From assembly GCA_019689695.1 (NCBI GenBank), contig JADGHA010000002.1:1-37306 (forward strand): DNA of 37,306 nt, written 5' to 3'. Below, piece after piece: positions 1 through 7,805 of the stretch (the first letter of the stretch is position 1; each line of letters opens with the position of its first letter). The notes under the pieces are model-generated. The model had not been told where the DNA came from. It saw nothing but the letters and a program-made list of their open reading frames with translations, and searched no databases. The translations under genes and the position numbers were made by a program. This DNA is from Micromonosporaceae bacterium (GTDB lineage Bacteria; Actinomycetota; Actinomycetes; Mycobacteriales; Micromonosporaceae).

Positions 1-60
1 CCCCCCCCACACCCCCCCCCCCGCCCCGGCCGCCCCCCCACCCGCCGCCGCCCCCCCCGC
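1..60. repeat. C-rich low-complexity tract
   Basis: The first 60 bases are almost pure C on the + strand (C-runs up to about 11, broken by single A or G), so the complementary strand is a series of long G-runs. It lies just upstream of the first permease gene, where the end of the substrate-binding protein gene would be expected. It encodes nothing recognisable. It could be a structured intergenic spacer with G-quadruplex potential, or a sequencing/assembly artefact, since such homopolymers are error prone. Confidence 0.6.
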
Positions 61-93
61 CCGGGGCAACCGGGAACCTAAGGGAAGGCATTG

Positions 94-1101
94 ATGTCCG
101 GTTCCACCGTCTTGCTTGCCGACGGCACACTGTCCGACTTCGGGACAAAGTTCTGGGACGTGCTCCAGGCCCTGGTGATCTTCCTCGGCGTCCTCGCCCT
201 GATCTTCTTCGCGGCCGGCCGGGCCGTCGGGCGGTTCAGCCGGCCGCTGACCATCGCCGTGTTCCTCGGGCCGGCCCTCCTGCTCATCCTGGTCGGTCTG
301 ATCGTCCCGGCGATCCGCACCATCTACCTGAGCACCAAGAACTCCGACAGCACCAAGGGTGTCGGCTTCGACAACTACACCTGGGCGTTCACGAACAGCG
401 ACATCCAGCGAGTGCTCATCAACACGCTGCTGTGGATCGTGATCGCGCCGATCGTCACCACCGTGCTCGGCCTGGCCGTGGCGCTGATGGTCGACCGGCT
501 GAAGGGGCAGGCGATCTACAAGTCGCTGATCTTCATGCCCATGGCGATCTCGTTCGTCGGGGCCAGCATCATCTGGAAGTTCGTCTACGAGGCGCGTGAT
601 CCGTCGCAGCCGCAGATCGGTCTGCTCAGCCAGGTGGCGATGGCGCTGGGCTGGTCGCACCCGCCCAACTGGCTGCTGAGCATCCCGCTGAACACGTTCC
701 TGCTCATGGTGATCCTGGTGTGGACGCAGACGGGCTTCGCCATGGTGGTGCTCGCCGCGGCGATCAGAGGGATACCCGAGGACATCGTCGAGGCCGCGCG
801 GGTGGACGGGGCCCGCGGCAGCAAGCTGCTGTTCCGGGTCACCATCCCGATGATCCGCAGCACGCTGGTGGTGGTGCTGACCACCATCATGATCATGACG
901 CTGAAGATCTTCGACATCGTCCGCACCATGACCAACGGCAACTTCAAGACCGACGTGCTGGCGAACAAGATGTACTCACAGTCCTTTGTGGAGTTCAACA
1001 ACGGGCGCGGCAGCGCGCTCGCGGTGATCCTGTTCGTCGCGGTCCTGCCGCTGGTCGGCTACAACATCGTGCAGCTGCGAAGGGAGCGTGCGGTCCGATG
1101 A
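94..1101 (+). CDS. ABC transporter permease, AglF/MalF type (alpha-glucoside uptake)
   Basis: A 335-residue integral membrane permease of the MalF/UgpA class, one half of the membrane channel of a CUT1 sugar importer. Two hydrophobic segments sit near the N-terminus (about residues 20-45 and 52-75). The cytoplasmic EAA loop that docks the ATPase is visible as EAARVDGA followed by a G and IP near residue 230. I chose ATG at 94 over TTG at 91 because AGGGAAGG at 81-88 is well spaced from it. The stop overlaps the next start (ATGA). The neighbouring second permease, LacI regulator and alpha-glucosidase suggest alpha-glucosides such as maltose or trehalose as substrate. The binding protein is presumably upstream of the window, and no dedicated ATPase is present, so a shared MsiK-type ATPase is likely. 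The substrate is inference. Confidence 0.92.
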   Translation: MSGSTVLLADGTLSDFGTKFWDVLQALVIFLGVLALIFFAAGRAVGRFSRPLTIAVFLGPALLLILVGLIVPAIRTIYLSTKNSDSTKGVGFDNYTWAFTNSDIQRVLINTLLWIVIAPIVTTVLGLAVALMVDRLKGQAIYKSLIFMPMAISFVGASIIWKFVYEARDPSQPQIGLLSQVAMALGWSHPPNWLLSIPLNTFLLMVILVWTQTGFAMVVLAAAIRGIPEDIVEAARVDGARGSKLLFRVTIPMIRSTLVVVLTTIMIMTLKIFDIVRTMTNGNFKTDVLANKMYSQSFVEFNNGRGSALAVILFVAVLPLVGYNIVQLRRERAVR

Positions 1102-2060
1102 GCGTTGGCGCCGTAGAGACCGCGAAGGCACCGGTCAAGAAGAGGCAGGAGCCGGCGGTCAAGGCGATCCGGCGGTCGTTCAGCAGCCCGCTGGCGAGCT
1201 TCCTGATCCTCGTGCTGACCGTACTGTGGACGCTGCCCACCTTCGGGCTGCTGGTCACCTCGTTCCGGCCGGAGCAGAAGGTCGCCACCACCGGCTGGTG
1301 GACGGTGTTCACCGACCCCCAACTGACCCTCTCCAACTACCACACGGTGCTGTTCGAGGCGGCGTTCGGCGGCGGCACCACCGGCCTGATGCCGTACGTC
1401 ATCAACTCGCTGGCGATCACCATTCCGGGCACCATCTTCCCGTTGGTGGTCGCCTCGATGGCCGCGTACGCCCTGGCCTGGGTCCGGTTCCGGGGCAGCG
1501 ACGTGATCTTCTTCCTGATCTTCGCCCTGCAGGTGATCCCGCTGCAACTGGCGCTGATCCCGCTGCTCCAGCTGTACTCCAGCGGCAAGATCGGCGGCGT
1601 CCGGCTGTTCCCGGAGAGCCTGCACCTGACCGGTACGTACTGGCCGGTTTGGCTGTCGCACACGATGTTCGCGATGCCGCTGGCGGTCTTCCTGCTGCAC
1701 AACTTCATCTCGCAGCTGCCGCGTGAGGTGATGGAGGCAGCCACTGTGGACGGAGCCGACCACTTCAAGGTGTTCCGGACCATCGTGGTGCCGCTGGCCG
1801 CGCCGGCCCTCGCCTCGTTCGCCATCTTCCAGTTCCTCTGGGTGTGGAACGACCTGCTGGTCGGCCTGACCTTCGCCGGCGGCACCGCCGAGGTGGCGCC
1901 GCTGACCGCGCGGCTGCTGCAGCTGTCCGGCTCCTTCGGCAGTCGCTGGCACCTGCTCACCGCGGGCGCGTTCGTCTCCATCGTCATCCCGTTGATCGTC
2001 TTCTTCGCGCTGCAGCGCTACTTCGTCCGAGGGTTGCTGGCCGGCAGCGTCAAGGGCTGA
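1098..2060 (+). CDS. ABC transporter permease, AglG/MalG type (alpha-glucoside uptake)
   Basis: A 320-residue MalG-class permease and partner of the preceding gene. After a charged cytoplasmic N-terminus (about 30 residues) there are six predicted membrane segments. The EAA loop reads MEAATVDGAD near residue 212, followed by the conserved VPLAAPALASF. The C-terminus has the usual FVRGLLAGSVKG ending of CUT1 permeases. The start ATG at 1098 overlaps the upstream stop, and the stop TGA at 2058-2060 overlaps the regulator start, so translation of all three is probably coupled. A large external loop (about residues 70-95 and 160-190) is typical of the alpha-glucoside subgroup. The sugar specificity rests on neighbours, not on any residue I can read. 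Confidence 0.92.
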   Translation: MSVGAVETAKAPVKKRQEPAVKAIRRSFSSPLASFLILVLTVLWTLPTFGLLVTSFRPEQKVATTGWWTVFTDPQLTLSNYHTVLFEAAFGGGTTGLMPYVINSLAITIPGTIFPLVVASMAAYALAWVRFRGSDVIFFLIFALQVIPLQLALIPLLQLYSSGKIGGVRLFPESLHLTGTYWPVWLSHTMFAMPLAVFLLHNFISQLPREVMEAATVDGADHFKVFRTIVVPLAAPALASFAIFQFLWVWNDLLVGLTFAGGTAEVAPLTARLLQLSGSFGSRWHLLTAGAFVSIVIPLIVFFALQRYFVRGLLAGSVKG

Positions 2061-3070
2061 TGGCACGGATCGACGATGTCGCGCGGCTGGCCGGGGTCTC
2101 CACGGCCACGGTCTCCCGGGCGCTGCGCGGGTTGCCGGTGGTTTCGGAGCTGACCCGGATGCGCGTGCTGGAGGCGGCGAAGCAGCTCGGCTACGTCGCC
2201 TCCCCCAACGCCTCCCGGCTGGCCGGCGGCAAGACCCGGTCGGTGGCGGTGGTGGTGGCGAGGATCACCCGGTGGTTCTTCGCCACGGTGGTGGAGGCCG
2301 CCGAGGAGACGCTGCACCAGGCCGGCTACGACATGGTGCTGTACAACCTCGGCGGGCGCCCGGAGTCGCGCCGCAAGCTGTTCTCCGGGCCCACGCTGAC
2401 CCACCGCGCGGACGCGCTGATGCTGGTCTGCACGCCGCTGGACGCGCCGGACATCGCCACCGTGGAACGGCTGGCGATCCCGGTGGTGGCGGTCAGCGAG
2501 TGCGTCCGGCAGTGGCCGACGGTCTGCATCGACGACGTGGCGGCCGCACGCACCGCTATGGAGCACCTGCTCACCCTCGGCCATCGGCGGATCGCGCACA
2601 TCGGTGGCGAAGGCGCTGACCAGCTGGCCGGGAACGTCCACCTGAACCGCCGCCGCGGGTACCTTGAGGCCCTGCGGGCGGCCGGCATCGAGCCGGACCC
2701 GGCGCTGGACATCAAGGCCGAGTTCAGCCTCGGCGGCGCGATCCGGGCCACCACCGAGCTGCTTCGCCGCGGCGAGCCGCCCACCGCCATCTTCGCCGCG
2801 TGCGACGAGATGGCCATGGGCGCGATGGCCGTGCTGCGCGAGGCCGGCCTGCGGGTGCCCGAGGACGTCAGTGTGATCGGCATCGACGACCACGACATGG
2901 CCGCCGCGGTCGGGCTGAGCACGGTCGCCCAGCCCGCCGCCGAGCAGGGCCAGCTCGCCGCGACCATGCTGCTGGAGCGGCTGTACGGGGTGACCGAGGC
3001 CCCGGCGGCTCCGACCGTGCTGCCCACGCGGCTCGTGGTGCGCGGATCGACCGGACCGCCCCGACGGTAG
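2060..3070 (+). CDS. LacI-family transcriptional regulator
   Basis: A 336-residue one-component regulator. Residues 1-50 form the classic LacI helix-turn-helix (IDDVARLAGVSTATVSRAL) and hinge helix (SPNASRLAGG). Residues 60-330 form a periplasmic-binding-protein-like sugar-sensing domain with the usual FAACDEMAMGAM and VIGIDDHD signatures. It starts with ATG at 2060, overlapping the permease stop by one base. It lies between the sugar permeases and the alpha-glucosidase and most likely represses this cluster until an alpha-glucoside binds. I did not find a convincing palindromic operator inside the window; the main operator may lie in front of the binding-protein gene to the left. Confidence 0.93.
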   Translation: MARIDDVARLAGVSTATVSRALRGLPVVSELTRMRVLEAAKQLGYVASPNASRLAGGKTRSVAVVVARITRWFFATVVEAAEETLHQAGYDMVLYNLGGRPESRRKLFSGPTLTHRADALMLVCTPLDAPDIATVERLAIPVVAVSECVRQWPTVCIDDVAAARTAMEHLLTLGHRRIAHIGGEGADQLAGNVHLNRRRGYLEALRAAGIEPDPALDIKAEFSLGGAIRATTELLRRGEPPTAIFAACDEMAMGAMAVLREAGLRVPEDVSVIGIDDHDMAAAVGLSTVAQPAAEQGQLAATMLLERLYGVTEAPAAPTVLPTRLVVRGSTGPPRR

Positions 3071-3073
3071 GCT
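3068..3073 (+). promoter_or_regulatory. Candidate -10 element of a near-leaderless promoter for the alpha-glucosidase
   Basis: TAGGCT (TANNNT pattern) begins at the LacI-gene stop codon and lies 8 bases before ATG at 3082. There is no Shine-Dalgarno sequence in the 11-base gap. This suggests an internal promoter giving a leaderless or nearly leaderless transcript, in addition to read-through from the permease genes. No good -35 box is visible. Confidence 0.35.
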
Positions 3074-3081
3074 CTTCTGTC

Positions 3082-4719
3082 ATGTGGTGGTGCGATGCGG
3101 TCATCTACCAGGTGTATCCGCGCTCGTTCGCGGACAGCGACGGCGACGGCTACGGTGACCTTCCGGGCATCACCGCCCGCCTGGATCACCTGGTGGAGCT
3201 TGGCGTGGACGCGCTCTGGCTCTCGCCGTTCTACCCGTCCCCGCAGGCCGATGCCGGCTACGACGTGGCCGACTACCGCGACGTCGACCCGCTCTTCGGC
3301 ACCCTGGCCGACGCCGACGAGCTCATCGCCGCGGCCAAGGCGCGGGGCCTGCGGGTGATCCTGGACCTGGTGCCCAACCACACCTCCGACGCACACCCGT
3401 GGTTCACCGCGGCGCTCGGGGCCGGTCCGGGCAGCGCCGAGCGCGACCGGTACATCTTCCGCGACGGCCGCGGCTCGCACGGCGAACTGCCGCCGAACAA
3501 CTGGCAGAGCGTCTTCGGCGGTCCCGCCTGGACGCAGGTCCCGGATGGACAGTGGTACCTGCACCTGTTCGACGCCGGGCAGCCCGACCTCAACTGGGAC
3601 AACCCGTCGGTACGCGCGGAGTTCGAGGACATCCTGCGGTTCTGGCTGGACCGCGGGGCGGACGGGTTCCGGGTGGACGTGGCGCACGGGCTGGTGAAGC
3701 AGGCTCAGCTGCCCGACTGGCACCACCCGCCGACCCCGCTGACCGGCACCGACCTGACGTCCGTCCGCCCGCCGATGTGGGACCAGGATGGCGTGCACGA
3801 GATCTACCGGTCCTGGCGCCGGGTGCTCAGCGAGTACGGCCCGGACCGGATCCTGGTGGCCGAGGCGTGGGTGCAGCCGGCTGAACGGCTCGCCCAGTAC
3901 GTGCGGCCGGACGAGATGCACCAGGCGTTCAACTTCGAGTACCTGCAGGCGGCCTGGGACGCGCCGAGCCAGCGCAACGTGATCACCAGGTCTCTCGCGG
4001 CCACCGACGCGGTCGGCGCGCCGACCACCTGGGTGCTGTCCAACCACGACGTGGTACGCCACGCCTCCCGGCTCGGCATGGACATGGAGCTGGTCCTGCA
4101 CAAGGGCATCGGCCCCCGCGACCCCCAGCCGGACGAGGAGCTGGGCCTGCGCCGTGCCCGCGCCGCGACGCTGCTGATGCTCGCCCTGCCCGGCTCGGCC
4201 TACCTCTACCAGGGCGAGGAGCTGGGCCTGCCGGAGCACACCACGCTGCCCGACGAGGCCCGGCAGGACCCGGGCTGGCGGCGCTCCAACTACACCGCGC
4301 CCGGCCGCGACGGCTGCCGGGTGCCGATCCCGTGGCAGGCGGACGCGCCGTCGTACGGGTTCGGTCCGTCGGACCGCAGCTGGCTGCCGCAGCCGCCGAC
4401 CTGGGCACGGTACGCGTTGGACCGCCAGCGCGGGGTGCCGGGATCGACCTACGAGATGTACCGCACGGCGCTACGCCTGCGGCGGGAGCTGGAACTGGGC
4501 AGCGGCACGCTGTCCTGGGTGGAGACAGACGTCCCGGATCAGGTGCTGGCCTTCCGCAACGGCGACACCACGGTCGTGACCAACTTCGGCCCGGAGCCGG
4601 TCTCGCTCTCCGAACTGCTGTCCAGCGAGGTGAAGGTGCTGCACGCCAGCGCCGACCTGGACGACGGGGGCAAGGTCCCCACCGACGTGACCGTCTGGGT
4701 GGCCACGCTCACCCGGTGA
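3082..4719 (+). CDS. GH13 alpha-glucosidase (alpha-amylase family)
   Basis: A 545-residue cytoplasmic glycoside hydrolase of family 13, subfamily-23/30-like. It should hydrolyse alpha-1,4 or alpha-1,6 glucosidic bonds in imported oligosaccharides to release glucose. The (beta/alpha)8 barrel signatures are intact: DLVPNH (95-100), GFRVDVAH with nucleophile D199, VAEAW with acid/base E261, and NHD with D323. The N-terminus WWCDAVIYQVYPRSF is typical of the family. There is no signal peptide, so it acts inside the cell on products of the upstream permeases. Start ATG at 3082 gives the canonical N-terminus; in-frame upstream extensions run into the regulator gene. It could equally be annotated as oligo-1,6-glucosidase, because the exact linkage preference cannot be read here. 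Confidence 0.93.
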   Translation: MWWCDAVIYQVYPRSFADSDGDGYGDLPGITARLDHLVELGVDALWLSPFYPSPQADAGYDVADYRDVDPLFGTLADADELIAAAKARGLRVILDLVPNHTSDAHPWFTAALGAGPGSAERDRYIFRDGRGSHGELPPNNWQSVFGGPAWTQVPDGQWYLHLFDAGQPDLNWDNPSVRAEFEDILRFWLDRGADGFRVDVAHGLVKQAQLPDWHHPPTPLTGTDLTSVRPPMWDQDGVHEIYRSWRRVLSEYGPDRILVAEAWVQPAERLAQYVRPDEMHQAFNFEYLQAAWDAPSQRNVITRSLAATDAVGAPTTWVLSNHDVVRHASRLGMDMELVLHKGIGPRDPQPDEELGLRRARAATLLMLALPGSAYLYQGEELGLPEHTTLPDEARQDPGWRRSNYTAPGRDGCRVPIPWQADAPSYGFGPSDRSWLPQPPTWARYALDRQRGVPGSTYEMYRTALRLRRELELGSGTLSWVETDVPDQVLAFRNGDTTVVTNFGPEPVSLSELLSSEVKVLHASADLDDGGKVPTDVTVWVATLTR

Positions 4720-4793
4720 GGTTCGGAAAGCGGCGAGGGCCGGCCTTTCCTCGGGTACGTTCCTGATCTGCAGTGCCACGGTCCTGCATGCCT

Positions 4794-4805
4794 GATACGT
4801 GTATC
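4794..4805. repeat. Small inverted repeat before the acylphosphatase gene
   Basis: GATAC-GT-GTATC is a perfect 5-bp inverted repeat ending one base before ATG at 4807. It could be an operator or a short hairpin at the translation start. At this length a chance match is quite possible. Confidence 0.25.
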
Positions 4806-4806
4806 G

Positions 4807-5100
4807 ATGGAGGGTGGTGGCTCAACCTTCGTGGCGAGAGTCCGAGTTGTGGTCTTCGGCCAGGTTCAGGGGGTCTATTTCCGCCACACCTGCCGCCAGG
4901 TGGCGACCGAGCGGCGAGTCGCCGGGTGGGTGCGCAACCGGCCGGACGGCGCGGTGGAGGCGGTCTTCGAGGGCGACCCGGACCAGGTCCGCGAGATGGT
5001 CGCCTGGGCCCACCGCGGGCCGGCCATGGCGCGGGTGGACAGCGTCGAGGTGCACGAGGAGGAGCCGGAAGGACTGGCCGGCTTCACCATCACCCGCTGA
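4807..5100 (+). CDS. Acylphosphatase
   Basis: A 97-residue acylphosphatase that hydrolyses the carboxyl-phosphate bond of acyl phosphates in the cytosol. The family signature is complete: VFGQVQGVYFR carries the phosphate-binding loop with catalytic arginine, and GWVRNRPDGAVE carries the catalytic asparagine. A GTG at 4831 would give 89 residues, closer to the usual length of about 90, and GGAGGG inside the present N-terminus could serve it, though spaced rather far. ATG at 4807 is kept as the longer option. It stands alone after the alpha-glucosidase (87-bp gap) and converges on xylB. It is a housekeeping protein with no obvious link to the sugar genes. Confidence 0.92.
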   Translation: MEGGGSTFVARVRVVVFGQVQGVYFRHTCRQVATERRVAGWVRNRPDGAVEAVFEGDPDQVREMVAWAHRGPAMARVDSVEVHEEEPEGLAGFTITR

Positions 5101-5125
5101 CCCGGGCCATCCGGCCCGGGTCAGC
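5096..5125. terminator. Perfect 13-bp hairpin between convergent genes
   Basis: GCTGACCCGGGCC and its exact complement GGCCCGGGTCAGC are separated by a 4-base loop ATCC. The left arm includes the acylphosphatase stop codon. There is no T-run on either side, as usual for high-GC actinobacterial terminators. Being symmetric, it could stop transcription from both acylphosphatase and xylB, which ends at 5151. Confidence 0.75.
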
Positions 5126-5150
5126 GTGCCAGAGCACACCGTGAGGTTGG

Positions 5151-6548
5151 TCAGCGCCTCGAAACAACATGATCACGGGCGGCCGCGTACCGCTCGCGGA
5201 TTGCCGGCACCGGATCGGCTTCGTACGTCTCCTCCGGCCCGAGTGTCCACTCCGGAGGCTCGTCGCCGCCGAGGGCGACCCAGGCGGCCTGCCGGGCGGC
5301 GCCGTCGGCCACGTACTCCCCTGGCGGCGGGACGAGGACCGGGCAGCCGAAGACAGCCGGCGCGATCCGGCGTACCGCCTCGGAGCGGGCTCCGCCGCCG
5401 ACCAGGGCGACCCGGGTGACGGTGACCCCTTGCGCGGTCAACGCGTCCAGGCCGTCGGCGAGGGCGCAGAGCATGCCCTCGACCGCGGCCCGGGCCAGGT
5501 GGGCCGGGGTGGCGGTGCGCAGCGTGAGGCCGTGCACGGCGCCGGTGGCCAGCGGCCGGTTCGGGGTGCGCTCGCCCTCCAAATAGGGCACCAGGACCAG
5601 GCCGTCCGCGCCGGGTGGGGCGGAGAGCGCGAGGCGGGACAGCTCCGCGTGGTCCACCCGCAGCATCGCCGCGGCGGCGTCCAGCACCCGGGCCGCGTTG
5701 AGCGTGCACACCAGGGGCAGGTAGCGGCCGGTGGCGTCGGCGAACCCGGCGACGTAGCCGGACGCGTCGGCGGTCGGCTTGTCCGCCACCGTGAACACGG
5801 TGCCGGAGGTGCCGATGGACACCACCACGTCGCCTGGCCGGATGCCGACCCCGAGCGCGGCGGCGGCGTTGTCGCCGGTGCCGGGGCCGAGCGCGGCACC
5901 GTTGGGCAGCGAGCCGGCCCGGCCGGCCGGACCGAGTACCCGCGGCAGGAGGGGCTCCCGCCCGAACGCGCGCTTGAGCAGGTCCATCCGGTACTGGTTG
6001 GTCGCCGGCGACCAGTACCCGGTGCCGCTGGCATCCCCCCGGTCGGTGACCAGGGCGGACAGATCGGCGGCACCGCCGAGGCGCCAGGTGAGCCAGTCGT
6101 GCGGCAGGCAGACCGCCGCGGTGCGGTCCGCCGCGGCCGGCTCGTGCTCGGCGAGCCAGCGCAGCTTGGTGACGGTGAACGAGGCGACCGGCACCGAGCC
6201 GATCGCCTCGGCCCACGCGGCCTCCCCGCCCAGCTCCGCGATCAGGTCAAGCGCCGCCTGGGCGGATCGGGTGTCGTTCCACAGCAGCGCCGGGCGGACC
6301 ACCTGGCCGCCGGCGTCGAGGCAGACCATGCCGTGCTGCTGGGCGGCGACCGACGCGGCGGCCACGTCGGCGAGCCCGCCGGCCTGCTCCAGCGCCTGGT
6401 CGAGCGCGCTCCACCAGGCGTCCGGATGCACCTCCGTGCCGTCCGGGTGAGGCGCGCGGCCTTCCCGGACCAGAGCGCCGGTCTCCGCGTCGCGGATCAC
6501 GACCTTGCACGACTGGGTCGAGGAGTCGACCCCGGCGACCAGTGTCAT
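5151..6548 (-). CDS. xylB: Xylulokinase
   Basis: A 465-residue FGGY-family carbohydrate kinase that phosphorylates D-xylulose to xylulose 5-phosphate, feeding the pentose phosphate pathway. The N-terminal ATPase motif AGVDSSTQSCKVVIRD, the central VSIGTSGTVF and the C-terminal ALVGGGARSE nucleotide-binding segment are present. Length is normal for actinobacterial XylB (about 460-480). The start ATG at 6548 follows AGGGGAG with good spacing. It lies 21 bp behind xylA in the same direction and is probably transcribed from the xylA promoter. The neighbouring isomerase and ROK regulator make the xylulose assignment firm. Confidence 0.95.
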   Translation of the reverse strand: MTLVAGVDSSTQSCKVVIRDAETGALVREGRAPHPDGTEVHPDAWWSALDQALEQAGGLADVAAASVAAQQHGMVCLDAGGQVVRPALLWNDTRSAQAALDLIAELGGEAAWAEAIGSVPVASFTVTKLRWLAEHEPAAADRTAAVCLPHDWLTWRLGGAADLSALVTDRGDASGTGYWSPATNQYRMDLLKRAFGREPLLPRVLGPAGRAGSLPNGAALGPGTGDNAAAALGVGIRPGDVVVSIGTSGTVFTVADKPTADASGYVAGFADATGRYLPLVCTLNAARVLDAAAAMLRVDHAELSRLALSAPPGADGLVLVPYLEGERTPNRPLATGAVHGLTLRTATPAHLARAAVEGMLCALADGLDALTAQGVTVTRVALVGGGARSEAVRRIAPAVFGCPVLVPPPGEYVADGAARQAAWVALGGDEPPEWTLGPEETYEADPVPAIRERYAAARDHVVSRR

Positions 6549-6569
6549 GGCACTCCCCTGCCGGTCGGT

Positions 6570-7766
6570 TCAGCGTGCGCCGAGCAGGTGCTCGACGGCG
6601 AGCTGGTTGAGGCGGACGAAACCGTAGCCCCGCTCGCCCGCGGCGTCCGCGTCGAACTCCTCGAACGCGGACCGGTCGGCGAGCAGCTCCGCGTAGGACT
6701 CTCCGTCGGAGAGCGTGGGCACCGACAGCTCGCCCACCTTGCTGGCCTGCAGCGCCTCCTGCACCTCCGGGTCGGCCCGGAACTTCGCGGCCCGCTCCTT
6801 CAGCAGCAGGTAGGTGCTCATGTTCGCGGCCGCCGACGCCCACACGCCGGTGATGTCCTCGGTGCGCAGCGGCTTGTAGTCGAAGTGCCGCGGCCCGTCG
6901 TAGGCCGCCGCGCCGCCGGGCCCGCCGAACTCCAGCAGGTCGACCAGGAAGAACGCGTTGAGCAGGTCGCCGTGGCCGAAGACCAGGTCCTGGTCGTACT
7001 TGATGCTGCGCTGGCCGTTGAGGTCGATGTGGAACAGCTTGCCGTGCCACAACGCCTGGGCGATGCCGTGCACGAAGTTGAGCCCGGCCATCTGCTCGTG
7101 CCCGACCTCCGGGTTGAGCCCGACCATGTCGGCGTGCTGCAGGGTGCTGATGAACGCCAGCGCGTGCCCGATGGTCGGCAGCAGGATGTCGCCGCGCGGC
7201 TCGTTCGGCTTCGGCTCGAGCGCGAAGCGCAGCTGGTAGCCGCGGTCGACGACGTACTGCGCGAGGGTGTCGATGGCCTCCCGGTAGCGGTCGAGCGCGG
7301 CCCGCACGTCCTTGGCGGCGTCGGACTCGGAGCCCTCCCGGCCACCCCAGAAGACATACGTCCGGGCGCCCAGCTCGGCGGCGAGGTCCAGGTTGCGCAT
7401 CACCTTGCGCAGCGCGTACCGCCGCACATCACGGTCGTTGGCGGTGAACGCGCCGTCCTTGAACACGGGGTGGTTGAACAGGTTGGTGGTGGCCATGGGC
7501 ACCACCAGGCCGGTCTCGTCCAGCGCCTTGCGGAACCGGGCGATCCGTTCCTCGCGCGCCTGCTCGGTCGAGCCGAACGGCACCAGATCGTCGTCGTGGA
7601 AGGTGATCCCGTACGCCCCCAGCTCGGCGAGGCGGTGCACGGCCTCCACCGCGTCCAGCGGCGGCCGGGTGGCGTCGCCGAACGGGTCGCGGGCCGGCCA
7701 GCCCACCGTCCACAAGCCGAAGGAGAAGCGGTCCGCCTTGGTAGGTGTCGGCACCGAATTGTTCAT
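6570..7766 (-). CDS. xylA: Xylose isomerase
   Basis: A 398-residue TIM-barrel enzyme converting D-xylose to D-xylulose with two divalent metal ions (actinobacterial class I length). The active-site His-Asp pair is in GITFHDDD (H57, D58). The metal-binding strands are visible in EPKPNEPRGD, in GLNPEVGHEQM and in LFHIDLNGQ. Start ATG at 7766 has no Shine-Dalgarno in front but lies 6 bases after a TAAGTT -10 box with TTGACA 18 bases upstream, so a leaderless transcript is likely. It is first gene of the xylA-xylB unit and divergent from the ROK repressor, which presumably controls it. Confidence 0.97.
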   Translation of the reverse strand: MNNSVPTPTKADRFSFGLWTVGWPARDPFGDATRPPLDAVEAVHRLAELGAYGITFHDDDLVPFGSTEQAREERIARFRKALDETGLVVPMATTNLFNHPVFKDGAFTANDRDVRRYALRKVMRNLDLAAELGARTYVFWGGREGSESDAAKDVRAALDRYREAIDTLAQYVVDRGYQLRFALEPKPNEPRGDILLPTIGHALAFISTLQHADMVGLNPEVGHEQMAGLNFVHGIAQALWHGKLFHIDLNGQRSIKYDQDLVFGHGDLLNAFFLVDLLEFGGPGGAAAYDGPRHFDYKPLRTEDITGVWASAAANMSTYLLLKERAAKFRADPEVQEALQASKVGELSVPTLSDGESYAELLADRSAFEEFDADAAGERGYGFVRLNQLAVEHLLGAR

Positions 7767-7805
7767 TGCTTGAACTTATTAACGTCGCTGTGCCATTGTC
7801 AAGGC
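7767..7805. promoter_or_regulatory. Interleaved divergent promoters and likely operator between xylA and xylR
   Basis: These 39 bp hold two mirrored promoters. For xylA (minus strand): TTGACA at 7797-7802, an 18-base spacer, TAAGTT at 7773-7778, then CAAGCA and ATG. For the ROK gene (plus strand): TTGAAC at 7770-7775, an 18-base spacer, CATTGT at 7794-7799, then CAAGGC and ATG. Each -10 overlaps the opposing -35, and each start codon follows its -10 by exactly 6 bases, so both messages should be leaderless and mutually exclusive. The two half-sites TTGAAC and GTCAA(G) form a loose inverted repeat suited to a dimeric ROK repressor. Promoter positions are read directly; operator function is inference. 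Confidence 0.75.

Noticed and set aside
2326..4239. 637-residue minus-strand frame opposite LacI and GH13 genes
   Set aside because: No recognisable domain; the plus strand carries intact LacI and GH13 signatures with catalytic residues.
5169..7805. Plus-strand open frame running through xylB and xylA into xylR
   Set aside because: The part before 7806 is antisense to two well-identified enzymes, and the xylR promoter and start lie at 7794-7806.
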